This document shows positions 7,127 through 14,867 of a stretch of DNA of 25,038 nt, one piece after another. The stretch is from SIG459 sp045631645 (lineage in GTDB: Bacteria; Bacillota; Clostridia; Oscillospirales; Oscillospiraceae). The position numbers were made by a program, and so were the translations under genes. The notes under the pieces were generated by a model, which had not been told where the DNA came from, did not search any database, and saw only the letters and a program-made list of their open reading frames with translations. Where the stretch lies: NCBI GenBank assembly GCA_045631645.1, contig JAZQVC010000051.1, positions 1 to 25,038 on the forward strand, read 5' to 3'. Positions within the stretch are counted from its first letter, which is position 1, and every line of letters starts with the position of its first letter.

Positions 7127-10100
7127 ATTTAACTACGACATTTTCCTCTCCGAGGAGTTCCTTGAGTTCTTTCACAAATGCCGGATGGACAAGGCAGGGG
7201 CAGCTGCGCTGCTTCTTTATGTCCGCAAAATACTGAATCATAGTATCTTTGCCCTCAAACATCTGCAGGATTATCTCTATGCGGCGAAGTGTTTTCTCGT
7301 CCGTGCTATTGAGCTTGAGATAAAGCTTCTTCTCCCGCTTAACTGTGGCTTCCATAGGCATGGGAAGCACAGCATCGGTGAGGGGGCGAATGGTATCCAC
7401 CATAAGCTGAGGCTCTTTGTCCTCGCGAACGGATATGCGTCCGCGAACGGTGAGCGCAGCGTTATCCTTAATATGAGCGCCGCCGTTATCCAGCGCCTTC
7501 TGGAAGCAGATAAGTTCCATAAAGCCGCTGTCGTCCTCCAAGGTGACGTAGGCCATCATGGAATTATTCTTGGTTGCTCGGGTCTTGTGGGAGCTTACAA
7601 CGCCGCAGACCGTGGCATACTGTCCGTCGGCATATTTGCCGTCTCCGGAGCCGTTTTCGTGGGCCTCCAAAATTGTTCCTATCTTCACAGCGCCCATTTT
7701 CTTTGCCAGCTCTCTGTATTCATCCATGGGATGTCCGCTGAGGTAAAGACCTGTCATCTCCCGCTCCATGCTCATCTTTTCACGGAGGGAGAATTCGTCA
7801 ATTTCCGGCAGGCGCAGCTTTTCGGCTGCCACGCCGCCTTCTTCCTCGCTCATGCCGAAGAGGTCAAACTGGCCTTCTATATTTTTTCTGCCTGCGCTGG
7901 CAATGCCGTCAATAACGCTGTCCAGCACCTGCAAAAGGGCGCGGCGCTTATAACCCATACTGTCAAAAGCACCTGCACGGATAAGGCTTTCAATGGCTCT
8001 GCGGTTCATATCCTGACCGTACATACGGCGGCAGAACTCATCAAAAGCTGTGAAGCGTCCGTTTCGTTCTCTCTCGCCCACAAGGGCGCGAACGAAGCCA
8101 CGACCCACATTCTTTACAGCCGCCATGCCGAAGCGCAGGTCGCTGCCCACAACGGAAAAGTCCGCAAAGGATTCGTTCACATCGGGGGGCAGAAGTCTGA
8201 TGCCCAGATCGCGGCACTCATTAATATATTCGGCAACCTTTGTGGAGTTATCCAGAACGCTGGTGATGAGGGCGGCCATATACTCTCTGGGATAATGAGC
8301 CTTCATATAGGCAGTGCGGTAAGCCACTATTGCATAGCTGACTGCGTGAGCCTTGTTGAAAGCGTAGTTTGCAAAGTCCAGAATTTCATCATATATGCTG
8401 CCTGCCACATCCTCGGGTATGCCTTTGGCAACCGCTCCGGGAATGTTTCGCTCGCTGTCGCCATAAATGAAGGTCTTGCGCTCGCGGACAATCTCCGCTT
8501 CTTTCTTCTTGCTCATGGCGCGGCGAATCATATCCGCCTGACCCAAAGAGAAGCCTGCAAGACGGCGGCAGATTTCAATAACCTGCTCCTGATAGACTAT
8601 GCAACCATAGGTAACGCCCAGAATATCCTCCAGCATTGGGTGCTTATAGCTTATCTTTTCGGGATTTGCGCTGCACTCAATGAAGCGGGGGATGGAGTCC
8701 ATGGGACCGGGGCGGTAAAGGGCTATAATAGCGGTGATATCTTCAATGCTCTTGGGCTTGAGACCTGTGCAGACGGCGGTGATGCCGCTGGATTCCAGCT
8801 GGAAAACGCCGCTGGTGCGGCCTGCCTGCAGCATTTCAAACACCTTTTTGTCGTCCTCGGGCACTTTTTCAATGTCGAAATCGGGCTCGTTTCTTCGCAC
8901 AAGGCGCACAGCATCGTCCAGCACAGTAAGGTTGCGCAGGCCAAGGAAGTCCATCTTGAGAAGACCCAGCTCCTCAAGAGTTGTCATCTGATACTGGGTG
9001 ACAACGGCTTCGTCATTTTTTGCCAAAGGCACATATTCATAAACGGGGCGCTTTGTTATAACAACGCCTGCCGCGTGGGTGGAAGCATGGCGGGGCATAC
9101 CCTCCAGATCTCTGGCGGTATCCACAAGCTTCTTTATTTTATCCTCGCCCTCATAAAGCTCCTTGAGAGCTTTGGAAAGCTGCAGCGATTCGCTTATAGT
9201 GATATGGAGAGCGTTGGGAACGGCTTTTGCAACCGCGTCCGTCTCCGCATAGCTTACGCCCATAACGCGTCCAACATCGCGGATGGCATTCTTGGCCGCC
9301 ATAGTGCCGAAGGTGACTATCTGGGCAACATGGTCGGAGCCATACTTGCGGTTGACGTAGTCAATAACCTCGCCTCTGCGGCGGATGCAGAAGTCCATAT
9401 CAATATCGGGCATGCTGACACGCTCGGGGTTGAGAAAGCGCTCAAAATAGAGGCTATATTTTATGGGGTCAACATCGGTGATGCCAAGGCAGTAGGAAAC
9501 AACACTTCCTGCGGCGCTGCCTCTTCCCGGGCCAACGGGGATAGCATTATTCTTGGCATAGCCTACAAAGTCGGAAACTATGAGGAAGTAATCCACAAAG
9601 CCCATACGCTCAATCATGTTCAGCTCATAATCCAGCTGGGTATGAACCTCTGTATTTATGCCGTAGCGGCGTGCAAAACCCTCTTCGCAAAGCTTGCGGA
9701 GATAGCTCGCAGAATCTGTCTCCCCCTCGGGAAGCTTGAATTCGGGCAGATGATAGTGACCAAACTCGAAGTCGAAATTGCACATATCCGCAATTAACGC
9801 GGTGTTTTCAAGCGCCTCGGGATGCTCTGGCAGTATTGCCGCCATCTCCTCCTCGCTCTTGAGGTAAAATTCCTCGCCCTGGAATTTCATTCTTCCCGGC
9901 TCATCCAGATTTTTGCCCGTCTGTATGCAAAGGAGCACATCCTGGCTTACAGCCTCGCTCTTTTTGATATAGTGGGCGTCATTTGTGAGAACTATGGGAA
10001 TTCCGGTTTCTTCGTTTATGCGAAGCAAGCCGTTCATGGCTCGCTTTTCGTCTATATCGCCATGATCCTGCACTTCAAGATAGAAATTTCCCCGTCCGAA

Positions 10101-10592
10101 GAGTGCGTCCAGTTCCATGGCCTTGGCCTTGGCGGCTTCATAGTCGCCGCGGAGTATTTTCTGGGGAATTTCGCCGGCAACGCAGCCGCTGAGGCAGACA
10201 AGTCCCTCCGCGTGGTCACGGAGAAGCTCCCAGTCAATTCTGGGTTTGATATAAAAGCCCTCGGTGAAGCCTGCAGAAACAAGATAGCAAAGGTTGCGGT
10301 AACCTGTCTCATTCTTGCAAAGCAGCACAAGGTGGCTATAATTGCCGTCGCTGCCGTGTTCTCTTCCAAAGCGGCTTGCAGGTGCAACATAAACCTCGCA
10401 GCCGATAATGGGCTTAACCCCGGCTTTTTGGGCAGCCTTATAGAAGGCCACAGCGCCATACATAACGCCGTGGTCGGTTATTGCAACCGCGCTCTGTCCC
10501 AATTCCTTTGCCCGCTGCGGCAGGGCGGAAATTCGGCAGGCTCCGTCAAGAAGGCTGTATTCACTATGAACATGAAGATGAACAAAAGCCAT
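7125..10592 (-). CDS. dnaE: DNA polymerase III subunit alpha (DnaE type)
   Basis: A 1155-residue C-family replicative polymerase of the DnaE class. The N-terminal PHP domain begins at once (HLHVHSEYSLLDG, residues 5-17). The palm carries PDIDMDF with catalytic Asp396 and Asp398. A helix-hairpin-helix region and a C-terminal OB-fold (CGVVSSHKTRATKNN... YVTLEDDSGFMELICF) follow. There is no proofreading exonuclease insertion, which separates it from PolC. Length is normal and no intein is visible. It is the last gene of the hprK-murB-rapZ-whiA-dnaE run, 36 bp after whiA, with AAAGGA upstream of the ATG. In low-GC Firmicutes DnaE usually extends primers before hand-off to PolC. Confidence 0.98.
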   Translation of the reverse strand: MAFVHLHVHSEYSLLDGACRISALPQRAKELGQSAVAITDHGVMYGAVAFYKAAQKAGVKPIIGCEVYVAPASRFGREHGSDGNYSHLVLLCKNETGYRNLCYLVSAGFTEGFYIKPRIDWELLRDHAEGLVCLSGCVAGEIPQKILRGDYEAAKAKAMELDALFGRGNFYLEVQDHGDIDEKRAMNGLLRINEETGIPIVLTNDAHYIKKSEAVSQDVLLCIQTGKNLDEPGRMKFQGEEFYLKSEEEMAAILPEHPEALENTALIADMCNFDFEFGHYHLPEFKLPEGETDSASYLRKLCEEGFARRYGINTEVHTQLDYELNMIERMGFVDYFLIVSDFVGYAKNNAIPVGPGRGSAAGSVVSYCLGITDVDPIKYSLYFERFLNPERVSMPDIDMDFCIRRRGEVIDYVNRKYGSDHVAQIVTFGTMAAKNAIRDVGRVMGVSYAETDAVAKAVPNALHITISESLQLSKALKELYEGEDKIKKLVDTARDLEGMPRHASTHAAGVVITKRPVYEYVPLAKNDEAVVTQYQMTTLEELGLLKMDFLGLRNLTVLDDAVRLVRRNEPDFDIEKVPEDDKKVFEMLQAGRTSGVFQLESSGITAVCTGLKPKSIEDITAIIALYRPGPMDSIPRFIECSANPEKISYKHPMLEDILGVTYGCIVYQEQVIEICRRLAGFSLGQADMIRRAMSKKKEAEIVRERKTFIYGDSERNIPGAVAKGIPEDVAGSIYDEILDFANYAFNKAHAVSYAIVAYRTAYMKAHYPREYMAALITSVLDNSTKVAEYINECRDLGIRLLPPDVNESFADFSVVGSDLRFGMAAVKNVGRGFVRALVGERERNGRFTAFDEFCRRMYGQDMNRRAIESLIRAGAFDSMGYKRRALLQVLDSVIDGIASAGRKNIEGQFDLFGMSEEEGGVAAEKLRLPEIDEFSLREKMSMEREMTGLYLSGHPMDEYRELAKKMGAVKIGTILEAHENGSGDGKYADGQYATVCGVVSSHKTRATKNNSMMAYVTLEDDSGFMELICFQKALDNGGAHIKDNAALTVRGRISVREDKEPQLMVDTIRPLTDAVLPMPMEATVKREKKLYLKLNSTDEKTLRRIEIILQMFEGKDTMIQYFADIKKQRSCPCLVHPAFVKELKELLGEENVVVK

Positions 10593-10628
10593 GGGTTTGT
10601 CCTTTCTTGGTTTGTTGCGAAAGATTAG

Positions 10629-11528
10629 TTATTTCTCTGGATTATAGGCCATCAGCTTGCGCATGCGGTGGTTAATGCCGCTTTTGCTGACGGGAGGGTC
10701 GGAAAGCATGGCAAGGTCGCTGAGGCTGGCTTCGGGATTTGCAATGCGAAGATATGCCACGCCCTGCAAATCGGCAGGGAGATTATCAATGCCTATCTCC
10801 CTATCCAGAAAACGTATCTTTTCCAGCTGAGCAGTGGCTGCGGAAACAATTTTGTCCGCATTTGCACTGTCGCAATTAACCTTGCGGTTTATCGTATTGC
10901 GCATATCCTTCTCAACCTTGGTCTCCATTATCTCCATAGCGGAGCCGACTGCGCCAAGGGTGGTGAAAAAGTCCTCGATTGCCTCGCTCTGCTTGAAATA
11001 TATAATGTAGTGTCCGGCACGGGTGGTGTCATGGGGGCTGAAGCCCATCTCAAGCAAAAGGGAATATGTCTCGCGGCTCACATTCATGTGGTCGGTGACC
11101 AACTCAAGATGATATCGCTTTTCAGGGTCGGTTATGCTGCCGCCGGCCAAAAATGCTCCCTTTATGAATGCCACACGGCAGCATTCATCTTCAAGCACAC
11201 CAAGATTTATATGGTGCACAAGGGTGCTTTTGGCATCATAGCCGTAACGTTCAAAAATTTTCTCTATCTTGGCAGGGTCATTCATTATGAAAATGAACTT
11301 ACCCTTGTTTTCCGCAGGAGGAAGCACATCGAAGCTCAGCCCAAAGGCTTTTTTCCAAAGCTTGGGCAGATGCTGAGCAAACTCCTCGCTGCCTGTTATT
11401 ATTTTTATTTCCGATGCGGAAAAAGTGTTGGCATAAAGGAGCACGCCGTAAGCCTCCGCTGCAGCGCAGCAGCTTCGGTTAGTGCCCGCGCGGCAGATTT
11501 CTGCCTTCGCGTTGCCGGAAAAGGACAT
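10629..11528 (-). CDS. whiA: DNA-binding protein WhiA
   Basis: A 299-residue WhiA/YvcL-family protein. The N-terminal half has the degenerate LAGLIDADG homing-endonuclease-like fold (AFIKGAFLAGGSITDPEKRYHLEL). The C-terminal helix-turn-helix region reads LSDLAMLSDPPVSKSGINHRMRKL. WhiA controls sporulation genes in Streptomyces and affects cell division and chromosome segregation in Bacillus. The start MSFSGNAKAEIC is the family's usual beginning. It lies 14 bp downstream of rapZ and 36 bp upstream of dnaE in the operon. Confidence 0.96.
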   Translation of the reverse strand: MSFSGNAKAEICRAGTNRSCCAAAEAYGVLLYANTFSASEIKIITGSEEFAQHLPKLWKKAFGLSFDVLPPAENKGKFIFIMNDPAKIEKIFERYGYDAKSTLVHHINLGVLEDECCRVAFIKGAFLAGGSITDPEKRYHLELVTDHMNVSRETYSLLLEMGFSPHDTTRAGHYIIYFKQSEAIEDFFTTLGAVGSAMEIMETKVEKDMRNTINRKVNCDSANADKIVSAATAQLEKIRFLDREIGIDNLPADLQGVAYLRIANPEASLSDLAMLSDPPVSKSGINHRMRKLMAYNPEK

Positions 11529-11542
11529 ATTTTAATCCTCCA

Positions 11543-12400
11543 TCATTTATCTATATCGCGGTGAACATTTTCCGCGCTCTGACCCAGAGAGCGGATAAGC
11601 TCCGTCAGCGCTTCGGCAACAGCCACGGAGCGGTGGCGTCCGCCTGTGCAGCCAACGGCAATGGTGAGAGTATGCTTTCCCTCATCCACGTATCGGGGCA
11701 CAAGGAAGGTTATAAGCTCTCCAAGCTTTTGGAGAAACTCCTTTGAATCGTCATGGCGGAATATATAATCCCGAACCTCGGCGTCCAGACCCGTTTTTCC
11801 ACGAAGCTCGCTGTCATAAAAGGGATTGGGCAAAAAGCGAACATCAAAAACCATATCCGCCTCAATGGGCAGGCCATACTTGAAGCCAAAGCTCATCACA
11901 TTAACCTGCAGCGCTCTCTTGGAGCTGTCGCCCACGAAAAGACGGTAAATCTCCTTTTGAAGTCTTCCCAAGGTGAGGTGGCTTGTGTTGATTATATAAT
12001 CCGCCCTGTCTCTGAGAGGGCCCAGTCGGCCAGCTTCAAGGCGCACAGCGGCCTCAACGCCCATAACCTCCTGCTGAAGGGGATGGGGGCGTCGGCTTTC
12101 CTTATAGCGCTTGACGATGGTTGCGGTGTCCGCCTCCACGAAAAGGATATGATGGTCGCAGTCCATCTTCTCAAGCTCATCAAGAGCGGAGATCATATCC
12201 TGCAGTCCGCCTCTGTCTCTTATATCCGTAATAAGAGCCAGTCTCTCATAGCGTCCGCCCATTCCCAGACAAAATTCTGCGAATTTGGGCAAAAGCGCCG
12301 CAGGCAGATTGTCAACACAGTAAAAATCCAGATCTTCAAGGATGTCGGCAGCGCGGCTTTTTCCCGCTCCCGACATTCCGGATACAATCAAAATTTCCAT
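11543..12400 (-). CDS. rapZ: RapZ/YvcJ family nucleotide-binding protein
   Basis: A 285-residue P-loop protein. Walker A is GMSGAGKS (residues 8-15). The C-terminal domain contains FGFKYGLPIEADMVFDVRFLPNPFY and GCTGGRHRSV (about 250-259), the family signature region. E. coli RapZ is an adaptor that targets the small RNA GlmZ to RNase E and so tunes glucosamine-6-phosphate synthesis; the Firmicutes homologue YvcJ binds and hydrolyses nucleotides and its target is less clear. It is 14 bp downstream of murB and 14 bp upstream of whiA. In many Firmicutes yvcK sits between rapZ and whiA; it is absent here. Confidence 0.96.
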   Translation of the reverse strand: MEILIVSGMSGAGKSRAADILEDLDFYCVDNLPAALLPKFAEFCLGMGGRYERLALITDIRDRGGLQDMISALDELEKMDCDHHILFVEADTATIVKRYKESRRPHPLQQEVMGVEAAVRLEAGRLGPLRDRADYIINTSHLTLGRLQKEIYRLFVGDSSKRALQVNVMSFGFKYGLPIEADMVFDVRFLPNPFYDSELRGKTGLDAEVRDYIFRHDDSKEFLQKLGELITFLVPRYVDEGKHTLTIAVGCTGGRHRSVAVAEALTELIRSLGQSAENVHRDIDK

Positions 12401-12414
12401 AAATCAAATATCTT

Positions 12415-13317
12415 TCAGCCTAAAATCCTTACCTCCGGCTCCAGCATGGTGCCAAAGTGGGAGAAAACTTCTTCCTGAACTTTTTCCATAACGGCCTTCA
12501 CATCCGCAAAGGAAGCATTGCCCAAATTCACAACAAAGCCCGCATGCTTTTCGCTGACCTGAGCATCGCCAACGCGCAGACCTTTGAGACCGCATTCGTC
12601 TATCATAGCTGCGGCATAACCTGTGGCAGGGCGCTTGAAGGTGCTGCCTGCGGAGGGCTTATCAAGGGGCTGGCTGCTCATGCGCTTTTCGCTGAGAAGC
12701 TTCATCTGGGCGGCAATTGCCTCCTTCTCCCCTTTTTTCAGCTTGATATATGCTCCGAGGATTATGCTCTCCTCTTCTTCAAAGCGGCTATGGCGGTAAG
12801 CAAAGCGGCAATCTTCCGTCTCAAGAATATTTCCCTGGGCGTCCATATAGCGCACGCGGTAAACAATGTCCTTCAGTTCTCCGCCGTAAGCGCCTGCATT
12901 CATCATAACTCCGCCGCCTATGCTTCCGGGAATGCCGTGGGCAAATTCCATGCCCGTCAGGCTCTCGCGCAGGGCTGCGGATGCAACGGATGCAAGAGTT
13001 GCTCCTGCCTGTGCATAAATTTCCTCGCCATCAAGCTTAATATCGGCAAGACCATCCCCGATGTGGAAAACAACGCCCTTTATTCCCTCGTCGCGAACAA
13101 GGATGTTGCTTCCTTTGCCGATGACAATGGGGCTTACGCCCATTTCGCGAAGAAGCTTATAGCTTTCGGCAAGCTGCTCCTCCCCTTTGGGCTCGATGAA
13201 AATTTCCGCTGCGCCTCCAATTTTGAAAGAGCTGTGGCTTTTCATTTCCTCGTTTCTCAGTATTTTAAGTTTAGGCAAGGCCTCAGAAAGGCCTCGGTAT
13301 ATAAAATCAAAATCCAT
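12415..13317 (-). CDS. murB: UDP-N-acetylmuramate dehydrogenase MurB
   Basis: A 300-residue cytoplasmic flavoenzyme that reduces UDP-GlcNAc-enolpyruvate to UDP-MurNAc with NADPH, the second committed step of peptidoglycan precursor synthesis. The FAD-binding part shows GKGSNILV (67-74) and HGIPGSIGGGVMMNAGAYGGE (127-147). The C-terminal substrate domain has YRHSRF (174-179), SAGSTFKRP with proton-donor Ser225, SEKHAGFVVN (255-264) and the catalytic glutamate of EPEVRILG (Glu295). The length fits the compact MurB type common in Firmicutes. The start is 2 bp after the hprK stop, with GAAGGAA upstream, so translation is probably coupled. Confidence 0.98.
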   Translation of the reverse strand: MDFDFIYRGLSEALPKLKILRNEEMKSHSSFKIGGAAEIFIEPKGEEQLAESYKLLREMGVSPIVIGKGSNILVRDEGIKGVVFHIGDGLADIKLDGEEIYAQAGATLASVASAALRESLTGMEFAHGIPGSIGGGVMMNAGAYGGELKDIVYRVRYMDAQGNILETEDCRFAYRHSRFEEEESIILGAYIKLKKGEKEAIAAQMKLLSEKRMSSQPLDKPSAGSTFKRPATGYAAAMIDECGLKGLRVGDAQVSEKHAGFVVNLGNASFADVKAVMEKVQEEVFSHFGTMLEPEVRILG

Positions 13318-13319
13318 AG

Positions 13320-14258
13320 TTATTCCTTCTTCCCGTCAACCGCATTGTCATGCTTGCGCATGAATTCAAGGGCGGTGTTGTTGCCAAGGCGCTTCTGACG
13401 GTTATTCATGGCGGCAACCTCAAGGATAATTGCCAGATTTCGTGCGGGAGCAACAGGTATGGTTACCATGGGAATATCCACGCCCAGAATGGAGGTTGTC
13501 TCCGTTTCAATGCCAAGGCGGTCATAGTATTTGTCGCCATCCCAATGCTCGAAGTGTACCACAAGGTCAATGTTGCAATCGGGCAAAACCGCGCCGATGC
13601 CGTATAGTTTTCTTACATCTATGAGTCCCAGACCGCGAAGCTCCATGAGATAGCGAATCATCTCGGGGGCAGAGCCGGAAACCACGTGGCGGTTCATACG
13701 GCGAACTTCAACGGCATCGTCAGCAACAAGGCGGTGGCCGCGCTTAACAAGCTCCAGCGCAGTCTCGCTCTTGCCTATGCCGCTTTCGCCGGTGATAAGC
13801 AAACCTTCGCCGTGAACCTGCACCAAAACACCGTGCTTGGTCTCTCTGGGGGAGAGATGGGTGCGGAGGGTGTTGATTATCTGGGCAATAAACTCGTTGG
13901 TGGGTATATCTGTGCAGAGAAGGTTGGTGTCGTATTTGCGGGCGCAGTCAACAACGAAGCTGTTGGGGGGGATGCGGCTGCAGATTATAACCGCCGCAAC
14001 GCGCTGAGAGAAGAACTTATCCAGACTCTTCTCCATCTCCTCCTCGCTCAATGTGCGAAGATAGGCAAGCTCCGCCTTGCCTATGATCTGGATCATAGTG
14101 GGGTCAAAATAATCGTAAAAACCCGCGAACTGCAAAGCAGGACGGGATACGTTGTAATTGCTTATTGTGCAGTTTTCAAAGTCAGCTGTTGCATGCAAAA
14201 CGTTCAGCCCATGCTCCTCGGCAACAAGCTTAAGTTTCACCTTATATCTTCTATCCAT
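13320..14258 (-). CDS. hprK: HPr kinase/phosphorylase
   Basis: A 312-residue bifunctional sensor enzyme that phosphorylates and dephosphorylates HPr on a serine, controlling carbon catabolite repression and PTS flux. The P-loop is GESGIGKS (157-164), followed by ALELVKRGHRLVADDAVE and the signature LMELRGLGLIDVRKLYG. I take the ATG at 14258 (MDRRYK) because AGGAGGG lies upstream at ideal spacing; the frame extends 8 codons further to 14282, but that start has no ribosome-binding site. It is first in the operon, ahead of murB, rapZ, whiA and dnaE, and divergent from rpmB. HprK implies HPr and probably CcpA elsewhere in the genome. Confidence 0.97.
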   Translation of the reverse strand: MDRRYKVKLKLVAEEHGLNVLHATADFENCTISNYNVSRPALQFAGFYDYFDPTMIQIIGKAELAYLRTLSEEEMEKSLDKFFSQRVAAVIICSRIPPNSFVVDCARKYDTNLLCTDIPTNEFIAQIINTLRTHLSPRETKHGVLVQVHGEGLLITGESGIGKSETALELVKRGHRLVADDAVEVRRMNRHVVSGSAPEMIRYLMELRGLGLIDVRKLYGIGAVLPDCNIDLVVHFEHWDGDKYYDRLGIETETTSILGVDIPMVTIPVAPARNLAIILEVAAMNNRQKRLGNNTALEFMRKHDNAVDGKKE

Positions 14259-14298
14259 ACTGTCCCTCCTGCAAAAAAGCATAATTTCTCATCATTAT

Positions 14299-14327
14299 AT
14301 TTTATACACTTAAGCGCATTTTGGCAA
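14299..14327 (-). promoter_or_regulatory. Sigma-A promoter of the hprK operon
   Basis: On the minus strand TTGCCA (14322-14327) and TAAAAT (14299-14304) are 17 bp apart. Transcription would begin near 14292 and give a leader of about 34 nt. No other promoter of this quality was seen within the run down to dnaE. Confidence 0.65.
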
Positions 14328-14361
14328 TGTTTTTATTATTAATAGTGTGCAAAGCACATAA

Positions 14362-14425
14362 AAGAAAAATTTTTTGCATAAAATTAAAAATTTTTCTTGC
14401 TTTTGCATATTCCTTCTGTTATTAT
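14362..14425 (+). promoter_or_regulatory. Promoter of rpmB with an AT-rich inverted repeat upstream
   Basis: TTGCTT (14397-14402), a 17-bp spacer and TATTAT (14420-14425), with a TG at 14417-14418 that makes it an extended -10. Directly upstream and touching the -35 is a perfect 13-bp inverted repeat (14362-14374 with 14386-14398) made almost only of A and T, suitable as an UP element or a protein-binding site. Confidence 0.65.
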
Positions 14426-14474
14426 AAATAAGCTGTTTAATCAGATTTATCTAAGCGAGGAGGTGCAGCATAAG

Positions 14475-14663
14475 ATGGCAAAGTGCGAATTTTGCGATAA
14501 GGGTGTTTCTTTCGGCATCCAGGTGAGCCACTCTCACAGACGCTCCAACCGTACTTGGAAGCCCAACGTCAAGCGCGTTAAGGTTATCATGGATGGTACC
14601 CCCAAGCATGCCTACGCATGCACCCGTTGTCTGCGCAGCGGCAAGGTTACCCGCGCTGTGTGA
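14475..14663 (+). CDS. rpmB: 50S ribosomal protein L28
   Basis: A 62-residue ribosomal protein. Four cysteines in two CxxC pairs (Cys4/Cys7 in CEFC and Cys49/Cys52 in CTRC) form a zinc ribbon, the zinc-binding (C+) form of L28. HSHRRSNRTWKPNVKRV is the conserved basic core. I choose the ATG at 14475 because GAGGAGGTG lies 9 bp upstream and MAKCEFC is the family N-terminus; the open frame runs upstream to 14397 but has no support. It is a single-gene unit with its own strong promoter and two terminators. L28 lies in the large subunit near the exit region and is needed for 70S assembly. Confidence 0.97.
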   Translation: MAKCEFCDKGVSFGIQVSHSHRRSNRTWKPNVKRVKVIMDGTPKHAYACTRCLRSGKVTRAV

Positions 14664-14675
14664 TTGAAGAGAATT

Positions 14676-14704
14676 AAATCCCGACATTTTGTCGGGATTT
14701 TTTT
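14676..14704 (+). terminator. Intrinsic terminator of rpmB
   Basis: A perfect 10-bp stem (14676-14685 with 14691-14700, AAATCCCGAC/GTCGGGATTT) with an ATTTT loop, running into further T residues to 14704. Confidence 0.95.
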
Positions 14705-14721
14705 CATTTTAAAGATAAATG

Positions 14722-14748
14722 AAGGCTCTCCCGAGGGAGAGCCTTTTT
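14722..14748 (+). terminator. Second terminator-like hairpin downstream of rpmB
   Basis: A stem of 9-11 bp (AGGCTCTC/GAGAGCCT arms, 14722-14745) followed by five T. It is 18 bp beyond the first terminator and could back it up or shield glgB from read-through. The following bases contain a small TTGCAG/CTGCAA palindrome. Confidence 0.8.
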
Positions 14749-14808
14749 GCAGCTCTGCAAATATATAATCTTTTCCTTTCAGATAAATTTGCGTTTTTTT
14801 GCTGTTAA

Positions 14809-14837
14809 TTTACATCCCCTTATGTTATTATGATTAT
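14809..14837 (+). promoter_or_regulatory. Probable promoter of the glgB operon
   Basis: TTTACA (14809-14814) and GATTAT (14832-14837) with a 17-bp spacer. The -10 matches the consensus at only 4 of 6 positions, so this is weaker than the other promoters in the window; TATTAT at 14826 is an alternative -10. AAAGGGGG just before the ATG is a strong ribosome-binding site. Confidence 0.5.
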
Positions 14838-14867
14838 GTATTTCATTCGCTAAAAGGGGGATGAACC

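Noticed and set aside
7062..9797. Plus-strand open frame of 911 codons opposite dnaE
   Set aside because: It is the antisense shadow of dnaE, which has full family motifs. The predicted protein is low in recognisable motifs, and similar long antisense frames lie opposite nrdD, the glgA fusion and the aminotransferase, so codon bias explains it.
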